From positions 1 to 50,096 of the forward strand of contig JARRJY010000003.1 of assembly GCA_037388705.1 (NCBI GenBank): 50,096 bases of DNA, given 5' to 3'. The notes below the pieces were generated by a model that saw only the letters and a program-made list of their open reading frames with translations, was not told the DNA's origin and did no database searches. How positions within the stretch are numbered: the first letter of the stretch is position 1; each line of letters starts with the position of its first letter. Source of the stretch: JARRJY01 sp037388705 (lineage in GTDB: Bacteria; Pseudomonadota; Gammaproteobacteria; UBA6429; Thiohalophilaceae). This document shows, one piece after another, positions 7,776 through 16,821 of the stretch. The position numbers and the translations under genes are program-made.

Positions 7776-8843
7776 TTGAAACCTCGCCAACAACAAAATG
7801 ACGAACTGTTCCTGCCCAATTTCTGCGGCATGCGAACTGTATTTGTGGTGGTGATTATTGCCCAGTTATTTGCATTTGTGCTGGCATTGGCACCGCTTAG
7901 CCAGCCCAGCGATATCAGGTGGCAAAACCTTGGGCTGATTTCACTGTTTGTACAGTGGTGTGCACTTGGCACCGCGGCAGTGTTATGCGTAATCCGTCCC
8001 TGGCTACGCCACTTCAACAATACCCAGACCGCGCTACTCAGCTATCTCATGATGTTACTGGTCATTGGTGTGATCAGTGAGGGAGCCTACTGGCTAACAC
8101 CCAAGGTAGATATCAGCATCCAGAAACACATGTATTTTCTGGTACGTAACCTGGTGATTGGCGCCATCATCAGCGGACCGGTACTTCGCTACTTTTATGT
8201 CCAACACCAGTGGCGACGCCGCATAGAGGCGGAGTCACAGGCACGGTTGCAGGCATTACAATCCCGCATTCGCCCACACTTCCTGTTTAATAGCATGAAT
8301 ACCATTGCCAGCCTGACACGCAGCCAACCGGAGCAGGCTGAAATGGCCGTGGAAAATTTATCTGACCTGTTTCGAGCCAGCTTAACCGATGCTTCACAAC
8401 GCTTTACCCTGAAAGAAGAGCTGGATCTTTGCCGGCGTTATATCGAGATTGAATGTTTACGCATTGGTGAAGATCGCCTGAAGGTAAACTGGCAAACCAA
8501 CTCTCTTCCCGATGATGCATTGATACCTCCACTGACATTACAACCTTTGCTGGAAAATGCCATTTACCATGGCATTGAATCCTTAACCGAAGGTGGTGTA
8601 ATCGATGTGATCGGTTCAATCAAGAAAAAGCGCATAGAAATTCGTTTAAAAAATCCTTTACCGGCTTCCGGCATGCCAGCCAGAAACAATGGTAACCAGT
8701 TAGCCCAGGAAAATATTCGTGAACGCCTGCAGGCATTTTATCACCGCAAAGCCGATATCCAGCTTAATGAACAAGACCATTATTATGAAGTTATCCTGAA
8801 CTTCCCTTATGAAACACAAAACGATGAAGATTCTGATCGTTGA
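7776..8843 (+). CDS. algZ: LytS/AlgZ-family sensor histidine kinase
   Basis: This 355-residue inner-membrane kinase has about four hydrophobic segments (roughly 20-40, 52-73, 86-106 and 120-140), then a His_kinase domain with the phospho-acceptor H168 in IRPHFLFNSMNTI and an ATPase N box around N261 (QPLLENAIYHG). It is of the AlgZ/FimS class that works with AlgR. Translation seems to start at TTG 7776, because the first in-frame ATG (residue 19) would cut into the conserved N-terminus. Its 3' end overlaps algR by 20 bases. Gene order argH-algZ-algR-hemC matches pseudomonads, where the pair controls exopolysaccharide and motility; targets here are unknown. Confidence 0.9.
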   Translation: MKPRQQQNDELFLPNFCGMRTVFVVVIIAQLFAFVLALAPLSQPSDIRWQNLGLISLFVQWCALGTAAVLCVIRPWLRHFNNTQTALLSYLMMLLVIGVISEGAYWLTPKVDISIQKHMYFLVRNLVIGAIISGPVLRYFYVQHQWRRRIEAESQARLQALQSRIRPHFLFNSMNTIASLTRSQPEQAEMAVENLSDLFRASLTDASQRFTLKEELDLCRRYIEIECLRIGEDRLKVNWQTNSLPDDALIPPLTLQPLLENAIYHGIESLTEGGVIDVIGSIKKKRIEIRLKNPLPASGMPARNNGNQLAQENIRERLQAFYHRKADIQLNEQDHYYEVILNFPYETQNDEDSDR

Positions 8844-9555
8844 TGATGAGCCACTGGCACGTAGCCGCCTGAAAACATTAATCAGTGACCTGGCAGCAGG
8901 TGATGTTGTTGCCGAAGCAGGTAATGGCCAACAGGCACTAACATTGTGTGAGCAGCATGTACCGGATATTGTATTGCTGGATATTCGTATGCCAGGCATG
9001 GACGGTATTGAAGCAGCACACCATTTGTATAAGTGTGAAAATCCACCAGCAGTCATTTTCACCACGGCCTATGATGAATATGCCCTGCAGGCCTTCGATG
9101 CCAATGCCATTGATTATTTATTAAAACCGATACGAAAAGAACGCTTGCAGGAAGCCCTGAATAAAGCGAAACGATTAACACCGGCACAAGATACTGCCTT
9201 ATCGGAAGCCAGTGAAAAACAACCCTCCCATATAAGTGCCCGTGTACAGGGTGGTTTACGGTTAATAAATGTGAATGATATTTATTATTTTCATGCCGAA
9301 CACAAGTATGTCACCGTGTATTACAAAGATGGACAGGTGCTTATTGAAGAAGCCCTGAAGTCACTGGAAGAAAAATTTAAGGAAAGTTTTATTCGCATTC
9401 ATCGCAATGCCCTGGTTGCTCGCGATCAACTCAAGGCACTGGAACGTGACAGTAACGGTCACTTCAAACTGGTTTTAAAAGGCAGTGATACCAAACTCGA
9501 TGTGAGCCGGCGACATTTACCTTCACTAAGAAAGATCATGAAAGATATGACGTAG
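8824..9555 (+). CDS. algR: LytTR response regulator AlgR
   Basis: This 243-residue response regulator has an N-terminal receiver domain (MKILIVDDEP; acidic pair D7-D8, phospho-acceptor D53 in VLLDIRMPGMDG, Lys in LLKPI) and a C-terminal LytTR DNA-binding domain (about 140-243, with FIRIHRNALV). ATG 8824 is preferred because it starts the receiver exactly; an in-frame ATG at 8809 would add MKHKT. The overlap with algZ implies translational coupling. The stop lies 15 bases from the convergent thioredoxin gene, with no terminator visible between them. Confidence 0.92.
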   Translation: MKILIVDDEPLARSRLKTLISDLAAGDVVAEAGNGQQALTLCEQHVPDIVLLDIRMPGMDGIEAAHHLYKCENPPAVIFTTAYDEYALQAFDANAIDYLLKPIRKERLQEALNKAKRLTPAQDTALSEASEKQPSHISARVQGGLRLINVNDIYYFHAEHKYVTVYYKDGQVLIEEALKSLEEKFKESFIRIHRNALVARDQLKALERDSNGHFKLVLKGSDTKLDVSRRHLPSLRKIMKDMT

Positions 9556-9570
9556 GCGTAAGCTTTGGGT

Positions 9571-10059
9571 TTATTTCAGGGCAACTGAGCGTAAGCGGTT
9601 TAGAGAAGTATCTATTGCCTGGTCAATTTCAGCAGCAAAAAAACCTTCGGTGCCCACACCCATCAAGCGACTGGTAAGTTCATTACCATTGTGGTCCAGG
9701 AAAACCATAGTTGGTGTAACGTAGGCACGGTATTTTCCGGCAAAATCACTTGCCTCAATTTCACTGCCATCGAAATTACGCAGGGTATCGAAACCGTCGA
9801 TCTTTACCTTGCGAATAATAACCTTGTCCCTGTAATCACCGCTCTTTAACATCGGGCGTAGATACTGATCTTCAAGAACAACACAGTAGGCACAACCTGT
9901 TTGTGAAAACATCACCAGGATAGGCAAGTCTTTTTTATTGGCCTTTTCGCCCAGTGTATAAAGATCGTGTGTTTCCTTAAGCTGTGGCAGGTCTCCTGCC
10001 ATGGCAACATGTGCAACCAGTAACCATGTACTTAATAACAGGTACGTGAACTTTTTCAT
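9571..10059 (-). CDS. Exported SoxW-like thioredoxin (CAYC)
   Basis: This is a 162-residue protein with a signal peptide (about 1-21, ending AMA) and a thioredoxin_2 fold. The redox pair is C56-A-Y-C59 in QTGCAYCVV, and the cis-Pro loop is YVTPTMVFLD. Such proteins reduce periplasmic disulfides; the best-known member is SoxW of sulfur oxidisers, but the family is wider. It is convergent with algR and stands as a single gene. A second exported thioredoxin at 741-1220 has a different CxxC pair (CGWC), so the two are likely to have different partners. Confidence 0.85.
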   Translation of the reverse strand: MKKFTYLLLSTWLLVAHVAMAGDLPQLKETHDLYTLGEKANKKDLPILVMFSQTGCAYCVVLEDQYLRPMLKSGDYRDKVIIRKVKIDGFDTLRNFDGSEIEASDFAGKYRAYVTPTMVFLDHNGNELTSRLMGVGTEGFFAAEIDQAIDTSLNRLRSVALK

Positions 10060-10144
10060 TATCTAAACCTACTTCAATTTACTTTCATCGGGCAAACAGA
10101 AAGCCGAGAATTCGTGTATTATGTGCCCGACTCTTGTTTAGGAC

Positions 10145-10157
10145 CGCTAAGTTAGCG
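10145..10157. promoter_or_regulatory. 13-bp dyad upstream of hemC
   Basis: CGCTAA-G-TTAGCG is a perfect dyad in the 166-bp divergent region between the thioredoxin gene and hemC. Position and symmetry suggest an operator, but I recognise no regulator for it. Confidence 0.35.
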
Positions 10158-10225
10158 TTATTTCTCCATCAAGTTAATCGATTTTATTTATTTTTAATAT
10201 AAAATTACTTTATAGATAAATTTCC

Positions 10226-11155
10226 ATGAGCAATATCCTCCGTATCGCAACCCGAAAAAGCCAGCTTGCCCTGTGGCAAGCTGAATATGTAAAAAGCATG
10301 TTACAACAAGCCCACCCGGACCTGGAGGTGGAGCTGGTAAAAATGAGTACCCAGGGAGATAAGATCCTCGATACCCCGCTGGCTAAAGTCGGTGGCAAGG
10401 GGCTGTTCGTCAAGGAGCTGGAAACTGGACTGCTGGAGGGAGATGCAGATATTGCGGTTCACTCCATGAAAGACGTACCGGTGGAATTGCCATCCGGATT
10501 GCATTTACCCGTGATCTGCCCGCGTGAAGATCCGCGCGACGCCTTTGTTTCCAATACATTTGGCTCACTGGATGAACTACCGGAGGGAGCAAAGCTGGGA
10601 ACCTCGAGCCTGCGTCGCCAGGCACAGGTTGCCGCCCACCGACCTGACCTTGAAATTATCAGTCTGCGTGGCAATGTGAATACTCGCTTACAAAAGCTTG
10701 ATGACGGTAATTATGATGCCATTATCCTCGCTGCCGCAGGCCTGAAGCGCCTTGGCATGGAAGATCGTATCAAGCAATGCATGGATCCATCGGTCAGCTT
10801 GCCGGCCATTGGGCAGGGGGCAGTCGGTATTGAATGCCGTAACGACGATGCGCGCATCAATAACCTGATCGCACCACTCAACGATACCAAAACCCAGATC
10901 CGGGTACGGGCCGAGCGCGCCATGAATACTCGCCTAAATGGCGGCTGCCAGGTACCGATTGCCGGTTACGCGGAGTTCGAGAAAAACATCGTAATGTTGC
11001 GTGGTCTGGTAGGTAGTGTAGATGGCAAGACCCTGATTACCGGTGATATTGCCGGCCCGCCAGAAAACGCTGAAGAAATGGGAACTGTTCTTGCCGAAGA
11101 CCTGCTCAGCCGTGGTGCAGATAAAATCCTCCAGGAACTCTATTCAAACGACTAA
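10226..11155 (+). CDS. hemC: Hydroxymethylbilane synthase
   Basis: HemC joins four porphobilinogen units into hydroxymethylbilane in haem synthesis. The 309 residues match the family length. Motifs include RIATRKSQLALWQ (6-18), the catalytic loop with Asp in SMKDVP (80-85), RGNVNTRL (148-155), and Cys241 in NGGCQVPIAG, which carries the dipyrromethane cofactor. It heads the hemC-hemD-hemX-hemY run, with hemD starting three bases after its stop, so the genes are co-transcribed. Confidence 0.97.
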   Translation: MSNILRIATRKSQLALWQAEYVKSMLQQAHPDLEVELVKMSTQGDKILDTPLAKVGGKGLFVKELETGLLEGDADIAVHSMKDVPVELPSGLHLPVICPREDPRDAFVSNTFGSLDELPEGAKLGTSSLRRQAQVAAHRPDLEIISLRGNVNTRLQKLDDGNYDAIILAAAGLKRLGMEDRIKQCMDPSVSLPAIGQGAVGIECRNDDARINNLIAPLNDTKTQIRVRAERAMNTRLNGGCQVPIAGYAEFEKNIVMLRGLVGSVDGKTLITGDIAGPPENAEEMGTVLAEDLLSRGADKILQELYSND

Positions 11156-11158
11156 CCT

Positions 11159-11905
11159 ATGTCGGGCACTCTCAACGGACTTCATATACTCATTACCCGA
11201 CCTGAGCATCAGGCCCAACATCTTTGCCAATTACTCCAGGATCAGGGTGCCACTGTCCTGGCGTTTCCGCTTATTAATATAGAACCCCTTGAAGATCCTC
11301 AGCGACCTGCGCAATCGCAATACGATATTATTATTTTCGTCAGTAATAACGCGGTAACACTGGGTATACCGCTCATAAAACCATTATTAAAAAATGCACG
11401 GATCGCCACGGTGGGTAAAGGTACGGCCCGCTTACTGGAACAACTGGAGTACCCGGCAGACATTGTTCCCGGTGAACGCTTCGACAGCGAGGGTCTGCTC
11501 TCACATCCACAACTACAAAATGTGACTGGTAAGTCAGTATTAATTGTACGTGGAGAAGGTGGCCGTCCCTTGCTGGGTGATGAACTACAAAAACGCGGTG
11601 CCAACGTCGAATACCTCGCGGCTTACCGGCGTAACTTGCCCAGGCCCGGCCCTGATAATGTGTTACAGCACGCACTAAAAGAGCTTAAACTGGATATAAT
11701 TCTAATCAGTAGTGGAGAGGCGCTGGATAACCTGTTGGCTCTGACCAGTGAAACTTTAATGGATACATTACTCGATACTCAACTTGCGGTAACCCATCCG
11801 CGCCAGGCTGAAAAAGCCATCAAACTTGGTTTTACAAAGCCTGCTATTATCAGTGATGAGCCGGGCGATGAAGCAGTACTTCAAGCACTAATCAAAAACC
11901 GATAA
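11159..11905 (+). CDS. hemD: Uroporphyrinogen-III synthase
   Basis: HemD closes hydroxymethylbilane to uroporphyrinogen III. The 248-residue protein shows the loosely conserved two-lobed HemD fold: ILITRPEHQAQ at the start, FVSNNAV (about 60-66), TVGKGTARLL, VLIVRGEGGR and the typical C-terminal HPRQAEKA segment. Sequence conservation in the family is low, so position between hemC and hemX is important support. A start at 11159 leaves three bases after the hemC stop. Confidence 0.93.
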   Translation: MSGTLNGLHILITRPEHQAQHLCQLLQDQGATVLAFPLINIEPLEDPQRPAQSQYDIIIFVSNNAVTLGIPLIKPLLKNARIATVGKGTARLLEQLEYPADIVPGERFDSEGLLSHPQLQNVTGKSVLIVRGEGGRPLLGDELQKRGANVEYLAAYRRNLPRPGPDNVLQHALKELKLDIILISSGEALDNLLALTSETLMDTLLDTQLAVTHPRQAEKAIKLGFTKPAIISDEPGDEAVLQALIKNR

Positions 11906-11921
11906 GGGATTCGTAACCCAG

Positions 11922-13121
11922 ATGACAGAAAGTAAAGACACGCAGGAAAGCAAAGAGCAAAAGGCCGATAAAAAACCTGCCCATCCTGCACAAAAGAAAC
12001 AGAGTAAAAAATCTTCTCCATGGCTGGCACCACTATTTATCCTGTTGCTGGTTGTAATCGGTGGTGGATACAGTGCCTGGTATCAATACCAACAGCAGCA
12101 AAGCCGTAATTCAAAAGATATTGAAAAGCTAACTGCCCAGGTAGACAAGTTAACACGTGCACAAAAATATCAGAGCGAAGATCAGCAAAAGCAACTGGAT
12201 GCGTTAACAGAACAACATAATGATTTAAAACGCAGCTTTGCTGCACTACTAAAAAGCAGCGGCCATCTTAAAAATGACTGGTTACTGGCTGAAGCAGAAT
12301 ATCTTGTCAAACTGGCCAATTACCGCCTGATTTTTGAGAAAGATATCACCACTGCCATTGCCGCCATGGAGGCTGCGGATGAACGTCTTCGGGAAGTAGC
12401 TGACCCGGCACTAATTGAAGTACGCAAGGTACTGCTTGAGCAAACGCAGGCTTTACGTGCCATCAAGCAACCTGACCTGGCCGGCATGGCACTACAAATC
12501 AGTGCATTGAAAAAACAGGTTCCACAACTGGCAATGAAGACCCCGGACCCGGCAACGGTGGCAAAACGTGCCAGGCAACCGTCAGAAGCTTCCCGGGTTA
12601 AAAGCTGGGACGAGTTACCAAAAGCCATGTGGGAAGATCTCAAAGGCCTGATCAAGATACGAGATCATTCGCAGGCAGTACAACCCTTAATTCCACCTGA
12701 ACAATTTTATTTCCTGCAACAGAATCTATACCTGCAGCTGGAACAGGCGCGCCTTGCTTTGTTAAAAGGTAACAACAACCTGTACAGTGATAGCATCTAC
12801 ACGGCAATACAATGGATCGAAACCTATTTTGATAAAGAACAACAAACTACCCAGAGTTTGCTGGAAGGACTCAGGGCGTTAACGAAAAATAAAATTGACC
12901 CGGAAATTCCTGATATCAGTCAATCTTATAAAGTTATACAACAGTATCGTGTTAACGGTTTTGTACCGAAAAAGAAAAAGCCTGATCAGGAAAATAAAAA
13001 CCAGGTGAATGAAAAAGCGGGTGAAGCAACTTCAAAACCCGCCGAACCACAGAATAAAAAACCTGAAAGTAGCACCCCGGTAACAAAACCTGTCGAAACG
13101 CCCGAAAAAGTGAAACTATGA
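11922..13121 (+). CDS. hemX: HemX-like membrane protein of the haem operon
   Basis: This 399-residue inner-membrane protein has a charged Lys-rich N-terminus, one transmembrane segment (about 34-53), a coiled-coil stretch (about 55-110) and a large helical periplasmic domain, then a low-complexity Lys/Pro/Glu tail (about 345-399). It belongs to the HemX family, often mislabelled uroporphyrinogen-III methyltransferase; it has no methyltransferase motif. HemX-HemY are thought to organise or regulate haem synthesis at the membrane. Its stop overlaps hemY by four bases (ATGA). Confidence 0.9.
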   Translation: MTESKDTQESKEQKADKKPAHPAQKKQSKKSSPWLAPLFILLLVVIGGGYSAWYQYQQQQSRNSKDIEKLTAQVDKLTRAQKYQSEDQQKQLDALTEQHNDLKRSFAALLKSSGHLKNDWLLAEAEYLVKLANYRLIFEKDITTAIAAMEAADERLREVADPALIEVRKVLLEQTQALRAIKQPDLAGMALQISALKKQVPQLAMKTPDPATVAKRARQPSEASRVKSWDELPKAMWEDLKGLIKIRDHSQAVQPLIPPEQFYFLQQNLYLQLEQARLALLKGNNNLYSDSIYTAIQWIETYFDKEQQTTQSLLEGLRALTKNKIDPEIPDISQSYKVIQQYRVNGFVPKKKKPDQENKNQVNEKAGEATSKPAEPQNKKPESSTPVTKPVETPEKVKL

Positions 13122-14308
13122 AGTTATTGATTTACATACTGGCTATTTTCTTTATTGCCGTGATAGCTGGCCTGCTGGCACAACAGGACCCGGGATACGT
13201 ACTGATTGGTCGCGGCTTTCAGACCGTGGAAATTACCCTGTCACTGTTTATTACTTTACAGATTCTACTGTTTGCAGCTTTGTATTTTCTAATCCGGTTT
13301 GTTTCACAAACGTGGGGAATGAAAGAAAAAATTCATAACTGGCGTTTAACCTCACGACACAAAAAGGCACGTGATTCATTACGCCGTGGCATGATTGAGC
13401 TTGCACAAGGCCACTGGAAACAGGCTGAACGTGCATTAACCCGTCATGTCGAAGACTATGATATGCCGTTATTGAATTATTTATCCGCGGCACGTGCCGC
13501 ACAAAAACTTGATGCACCGGAAAGGCGTGATCATTACCTGTCGGAAGCACTAAAAAGTATGCCTGAAGCTGATATGGCCGTAGAACTTACCCAGGCAGAA
13601 CTGCAAATTGCCCACAACCAGATGGAACAGGCCCTGGCAACCCTGGTTCACCTGAGAACCATTGCCCCCAAGCATACACACGTGTTGTTATTACTCAGCA
13701 AGATCTACGAGCAACTTAAAAGCTGGGGTGACCTGGAAGCATTACTACCTGATCTGAAAAAATATAAAGTCATTGATAACAACGAGTACGAAAGGATTAC
13801 CATTATAGTCTATTGCGCCATGCTGGATATGGCCTCGGCAACAAGAAACAAGGGCCGCCTGTACGAGGTATGGAACCGCATGCCAGGCAAGCTGCATGAT
13901 AATACAAAGCTCATAAAAAACTATGCATCAAACCTGTTAGAGCTTGAAGATTTTGATCGCTGTGAAAACCTGTTACAAGACAGCATAAAACATCACTGGG
14001 ATAATGAACTCGTTCATCTGTACGGAAAAACTAAATCCTCACAACCAGAAAAACAATTACACACGGCAGAAAGCTGGTTAAAAGGCAAAGAAAACAACCC
14101 GGAGCTTTTACTCTGCCTGGGTCGCCTGAGTATTTATAATAAGTTCTGGGGACAGGCGCGAAGTTTCCTGGAATCAAGTTTAGGTTACGGGCCTAAACCG
14201 GAAACCTATAAAGAACTTGCCCTGTTGCTGGAACAAATGGATGAAAAAGAAACCGCAGCAGACTGTTACAAGAAGGGATTATTACTGGCAATGCGACATA
14301 ATGATTAA
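13118..14308 (+). CDS. hemY: HemY-like TPR membrane protein
   Basis: This 396-residue protein has two N-terminal hydrophobic segments (about 1-22 and 38-62) and a C-terminal tetratricopeptide-type helical domain (about 95-390). It is of the gammaproteobacterial HemY family, not the protoporphyrinogen oxidase of the same name in Gram-positives. It is translationally coupled to hemX by a four-base overlap. The likely role is a membrane scaffold for haem-pathway enzymes. Confidence 0.9.
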   Translation: MKLLIYILAIFFIAVIAGLLAQQDPGYVLIGRGFQTVEITLSLFITLQILLFAALYFLIRFVSQTWGMKEKIHNWRLTSRHKKARDSLRRGMIELAQGHWKQAERALTRHVEDYDMPLLNYLSAARAAQKLDAPERRDHYLSEALKSMPEADMAVELTQAELQIAHNQMEQALATLVHLRTIAPKHTHVLLLLSKIYEQLKSWGDLEALLPDLKKYKVIDNNEYERITIIVYCAMLDMASATRNKGRLYEVWNRMPGKLHDNTKLIKNYASNLLELEDFDRCENLLQDSIKHHWDNELVHLYGKTKSSQPEKQLHTAESWLKGKENNPELLLCLGRLSIYNKFWGQARSFLESSLGYGPKPETYKELALLLEQMDEKETAADCYKKGLLLAMRHND

Positions 14309-14323
14309 GTCACGGCTTAATCA
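14302..14323. terminator. Inverted repeat spanning the hemY and reductase stop codons
   Basis: A perfect 8-bp stem TGATTAAG / CTTAATCA with a 6-base loop covers the stop codons of both convergent genes. There is no T tract, so any terminator function would be weak. Confidence 0.4.
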
Positions 14324-15327
14324 TTCGCAAACTCAAAAGCGTCCGAGTAATAGTTATCAAGGTTAAGCCCTTTGGCCATGAACAGATCTTTACCCGCATA
14401 CACCATTGCCGGTGCACCTGAAGCATAAATCTCGTAATTACTCAGATCGTCGAAATCTTCGACAATCGCATCCGTGACATAACCGGTTCGCCCCTGCCAG
14501 CCTGTTACATCGTCACCAGATAACACCGGGATGTATTCGATATTGTCATGGTTGTCAGCCCAGCCTTGTGCCAGGTCATTCATATACAGGTCTTCTTCTG
14601 TTTCTGCACCCCAGTACAGGTGAACCTCGCGGTCGATACCCACCTGGTTCATATGTTCAATAATGCCTTTAATGGGAGCAAAGCCGGTTCCTCCCGCCAT
14701 GAAAATAATTGGACGGTTGGAATCTTCACGCAGGAAAAAATTACCCCTTGGTCCCTCGATACGCATCATGTCCTTTTCTTTCATCTCGTCAAACACCTGG
14801 CTGGTAAAACGGCCATCAGGAATGTGACGAATATGCAGCTCGATATATTCATCGTCATGCGGGGCATTGGCGATGGAAAATGTCCGTTTCTTACCGTCTT
14901 TCAAAAGAAAGTCGATGTACTGGCCAGCCAGAAACTGCATACGCTCGGTGGCAGGTAATTTCAGCTCCAGCAACATAACATCGTGGCTCAGTTGTTTTTT
15001 TACCTCGATGCGACAGGGTAGTGTCTTAACCGGAATATCCTTGGCAGCACCCACTTCTTTCGATTCAATTACCAGATCACTGGTCGCCACTGCCTGGCAG
15101 AAAATAGCCTTGTTAGCGGCTTTTTCATCTTCCCCCAGTGCTATAGGATCACCATTTGGGTAGGAAACTGAGCCTTCCAGCAACTGGCCAAGACAGGCAC
15201 CGCAGGCGCCACCACGACAGCCATAAGGCAACGCAAACCCCTGGCGTAAAGCTGCATCCAGGATGGGTTCGTTTTCTTCAACAGTAAAAATATGGCCGCT
15301 AGGCTCGACGCGAACAGAAAAACTCAT
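14317..15327 (-). CDS. 2Fe-2S/FAD reductase (CDP-6-deoxy-glucoseen reductase-like)
   Basis: This 336-residue flavin oxidoreductase has an N-terminal plant-type ferredoxin domain with cluster ligands C37, C42, C45 and C77, an FAD-binding barrel (RTFSIANAP) and a C-terminal NAD-binding lobe (FMAGGTGFAPIKGI). The domain order matches the reductases named AscD/CDP-6-deoxy-delta-3,4-glucoseen reductase, which in gammaproteobacteria usually are housekeeping electron donors not tied to that sugar. The start at 15327 (MSFSVRV) fits the family; an upstream in-frame ATG would add 18 unrelated residues. It is divergent from the broken epimerase by 44 bases. Confidence 0.88.
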   Translation of the reverse strand: MSFSVRVEPSGHIFTVEENEPILDAALRQGFALPYGCRGGACGACLGQLLEGSVSYPNGDPIALGEDEKAANKAIFCQAVATSDLVIESKEVGAAKDIPVKTLPCRIEVKKQLSHDVMLLELKLPATERMQFLAGQYIDFLLKDGKKRTFSIANAPHDDEYIELHIRHIPDGRFTSQVFDEMKEKDMMRIEGPRGNFFLREDSNRPIIFMAGGTGFAPIKGIIEHMNQVGIDREVHLYWGAETEEDLYMNDLAQGWADNHDNIEYIPVLSGDDVTGWQGRTGYVTDAIVEDFDDLSNYEIYASGAPAMVYAGKDLFMAKGLNLDNYYSDAFEFAND

Positions 15328-15371
15328 GAAAATACTCAGGTTCCAACAACAAGGCGGCGCATTATCTCGCA

Positions 15372-16156
15372 ATGAATACAAAAGTTAAACCCTTCGACTC
15401 AGTGGTTATTGTCGGATTTGGCGACATCGGTCGCAGAGTGGCCGCTATCTGGCAGGAAAAAGAACTGAACGTGTCTGGCCTGGCACGTAGTGCCGAATCT
15501 GAACAGGATATGCTGGCACATAACATTACCCCGATCCGTGCTAACCTGGCGGAGCCGGATTCCCTGAACAACCTGCCACTGCAGCAGGCGCTGGTGTACT
15601 ACTTCGCACCTCCACCTCGCCATGGTCAATCTGATACCCACGTTGAAAATTTTCTTGCTGCCATAAACGAAAACAATCTGCCTGCACGTATCGTGGCCAT
15701 CAGTACTTCGGGAGTATACGGTGACTGTCGTGGTGCACTGGTTAATGAAGAAACCCCAACCAATCCACAAGTAGACCGTGCTCGTCGCCGCCTGGATATG
15801 GAGCAGCAACTGCGAGCCTGGGGTAGGACCTTGCTCCCAAAACCAATCGTATACACGCCGATGACCTTGCGCAGGTATGTGCTGCTGCGGCCAGCAAAGG
15901 TATGGCTGATAACATTTATAATGTCAGTGATGGATGTGAAAGCAACATGACTGAATATTTTATAACGTTGGCCGACTTCTTTAACCTGCCACGACCACCA
16001 CTGGTTGGTTGGGATGAAGCAGAACAAAAAATTGGTGAAGGCATGCTGTCTTATTTAAGAGAGTCACGCCGTATGGATAATTCCAGGATGATGAATGAAC
16101 TGGATATTACCTTGAAGTATCCTGATTTGAAGTCGGGGCTTAAGAACTGCAAATGA
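15372..16156 (+). pseudogene. NAD-dependent epimerase/dehydratase (SDR), internally deleted and out of frame
   Basis: The first 150 or so codons encode an extended-SDR Rossmann domain (VVIVGFGDIGRRV, then the active-site stretch STSGVYGDCRG) up to QQLRAWG. From about 15830 a second frame encodes APKTNRIHADDLAQV through NIYNVSDG to the family's C-terminus, ending with a stop at 16154-16156. The second frame has a stop (TAG 15824-15826) just before the join, so this is not a single-base slip. About 35-50 codons of the family (the stretch with the PGIYGP-type motif) are missing at 15820-15840. As read, it makes a 192-residue truncated product. It could be real gene decay or a collapse in the assembly. 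Confidence 0.8.
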
Positions 16157-16166
16157 ATTATTGTTT

Positions 16167-16810
16167 TTATTTCTTCTCTTTTCGCTTTATTCTTGAGTCT
16201 CGCAATTCTTGCCAGGCTTGTATTCTCTCTTCCTTGGTCCCGTTATATATCTTGCGGTAATACTCAATATTTTTCCGGCATTTTACGTTTCTTTCTTCTT
16301 TGCATTTTTCCAGTATTTCTTTATCTGAAAATATTTCTTTTTCTTCCTTAACCGGTTCTTCAGGCTCTTTGTTTACCTCGTTTTTGTTTGCCAGCCGTTG
16401 TAGTTCAGTATCGATCTTCTTTTCAAAATCAATCCGATCACCCATGCACAACATAGTTTTACAATCATTGGAAAATTTAAGCGCGTCAGAACAATCCTGC
16501 GTGGTACAGTNNNNNNNNCTTTCGCACAGAGTTCTGATTCACATTCCGGCCAACCCTGTTGTGTACTTGCAGTTTCCTGTTCTTCCGCGTTTTCTTTATT
16601 TTGTATGTCCTGGCGAGCTTCGGAGTGAACCTCATCATTACCTGGTTTTTGCTTGTTTTCCTGGATGACGGTGTAAGCCTCACCGGGTGCATCTTTCGGG
16701 CTTTCGGAAAAATGTGTCACCCCGCTTTCATCAACCCATTTGTATACCTGGGCAATGGCAGGAAATGAACAAATGATTAAGGAAAGTAAAATGGGGAGAA
16801 GTTTATACAC
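16167..16810 (-). CDS. Exported DUF4124 protein, interrupted by the assembly gap
   Basis: The N-terminal part (16810 down to the gap) has a signal peptide (about 1-20) and a DUF4124 domain (QVYKWVDESGVTHFSESP). Beyond the eight Ns, the frame that matches continues as CTTQDCSDALKFSNDCK, then a charged Glu/Lys-rich tail ending at 16167. The two halves lie in different frames only because eight Ns were inserted; a gap whose true length is a multiple of three would join them into one protein of about 214 residues. The Cys-rich middle (at least six Cys) suggests disulfides. The function of DUF4124 is not known. Confidence 0.7.
16511..16518. other. Assembly gap (eight Ns)
   Basis: Eight unknown bases. 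They fall inside the DUF4124 gene and break its frame artificially. Confidence 0.99.
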
Positions 16811-16821
16811 TAATGTGTTCT

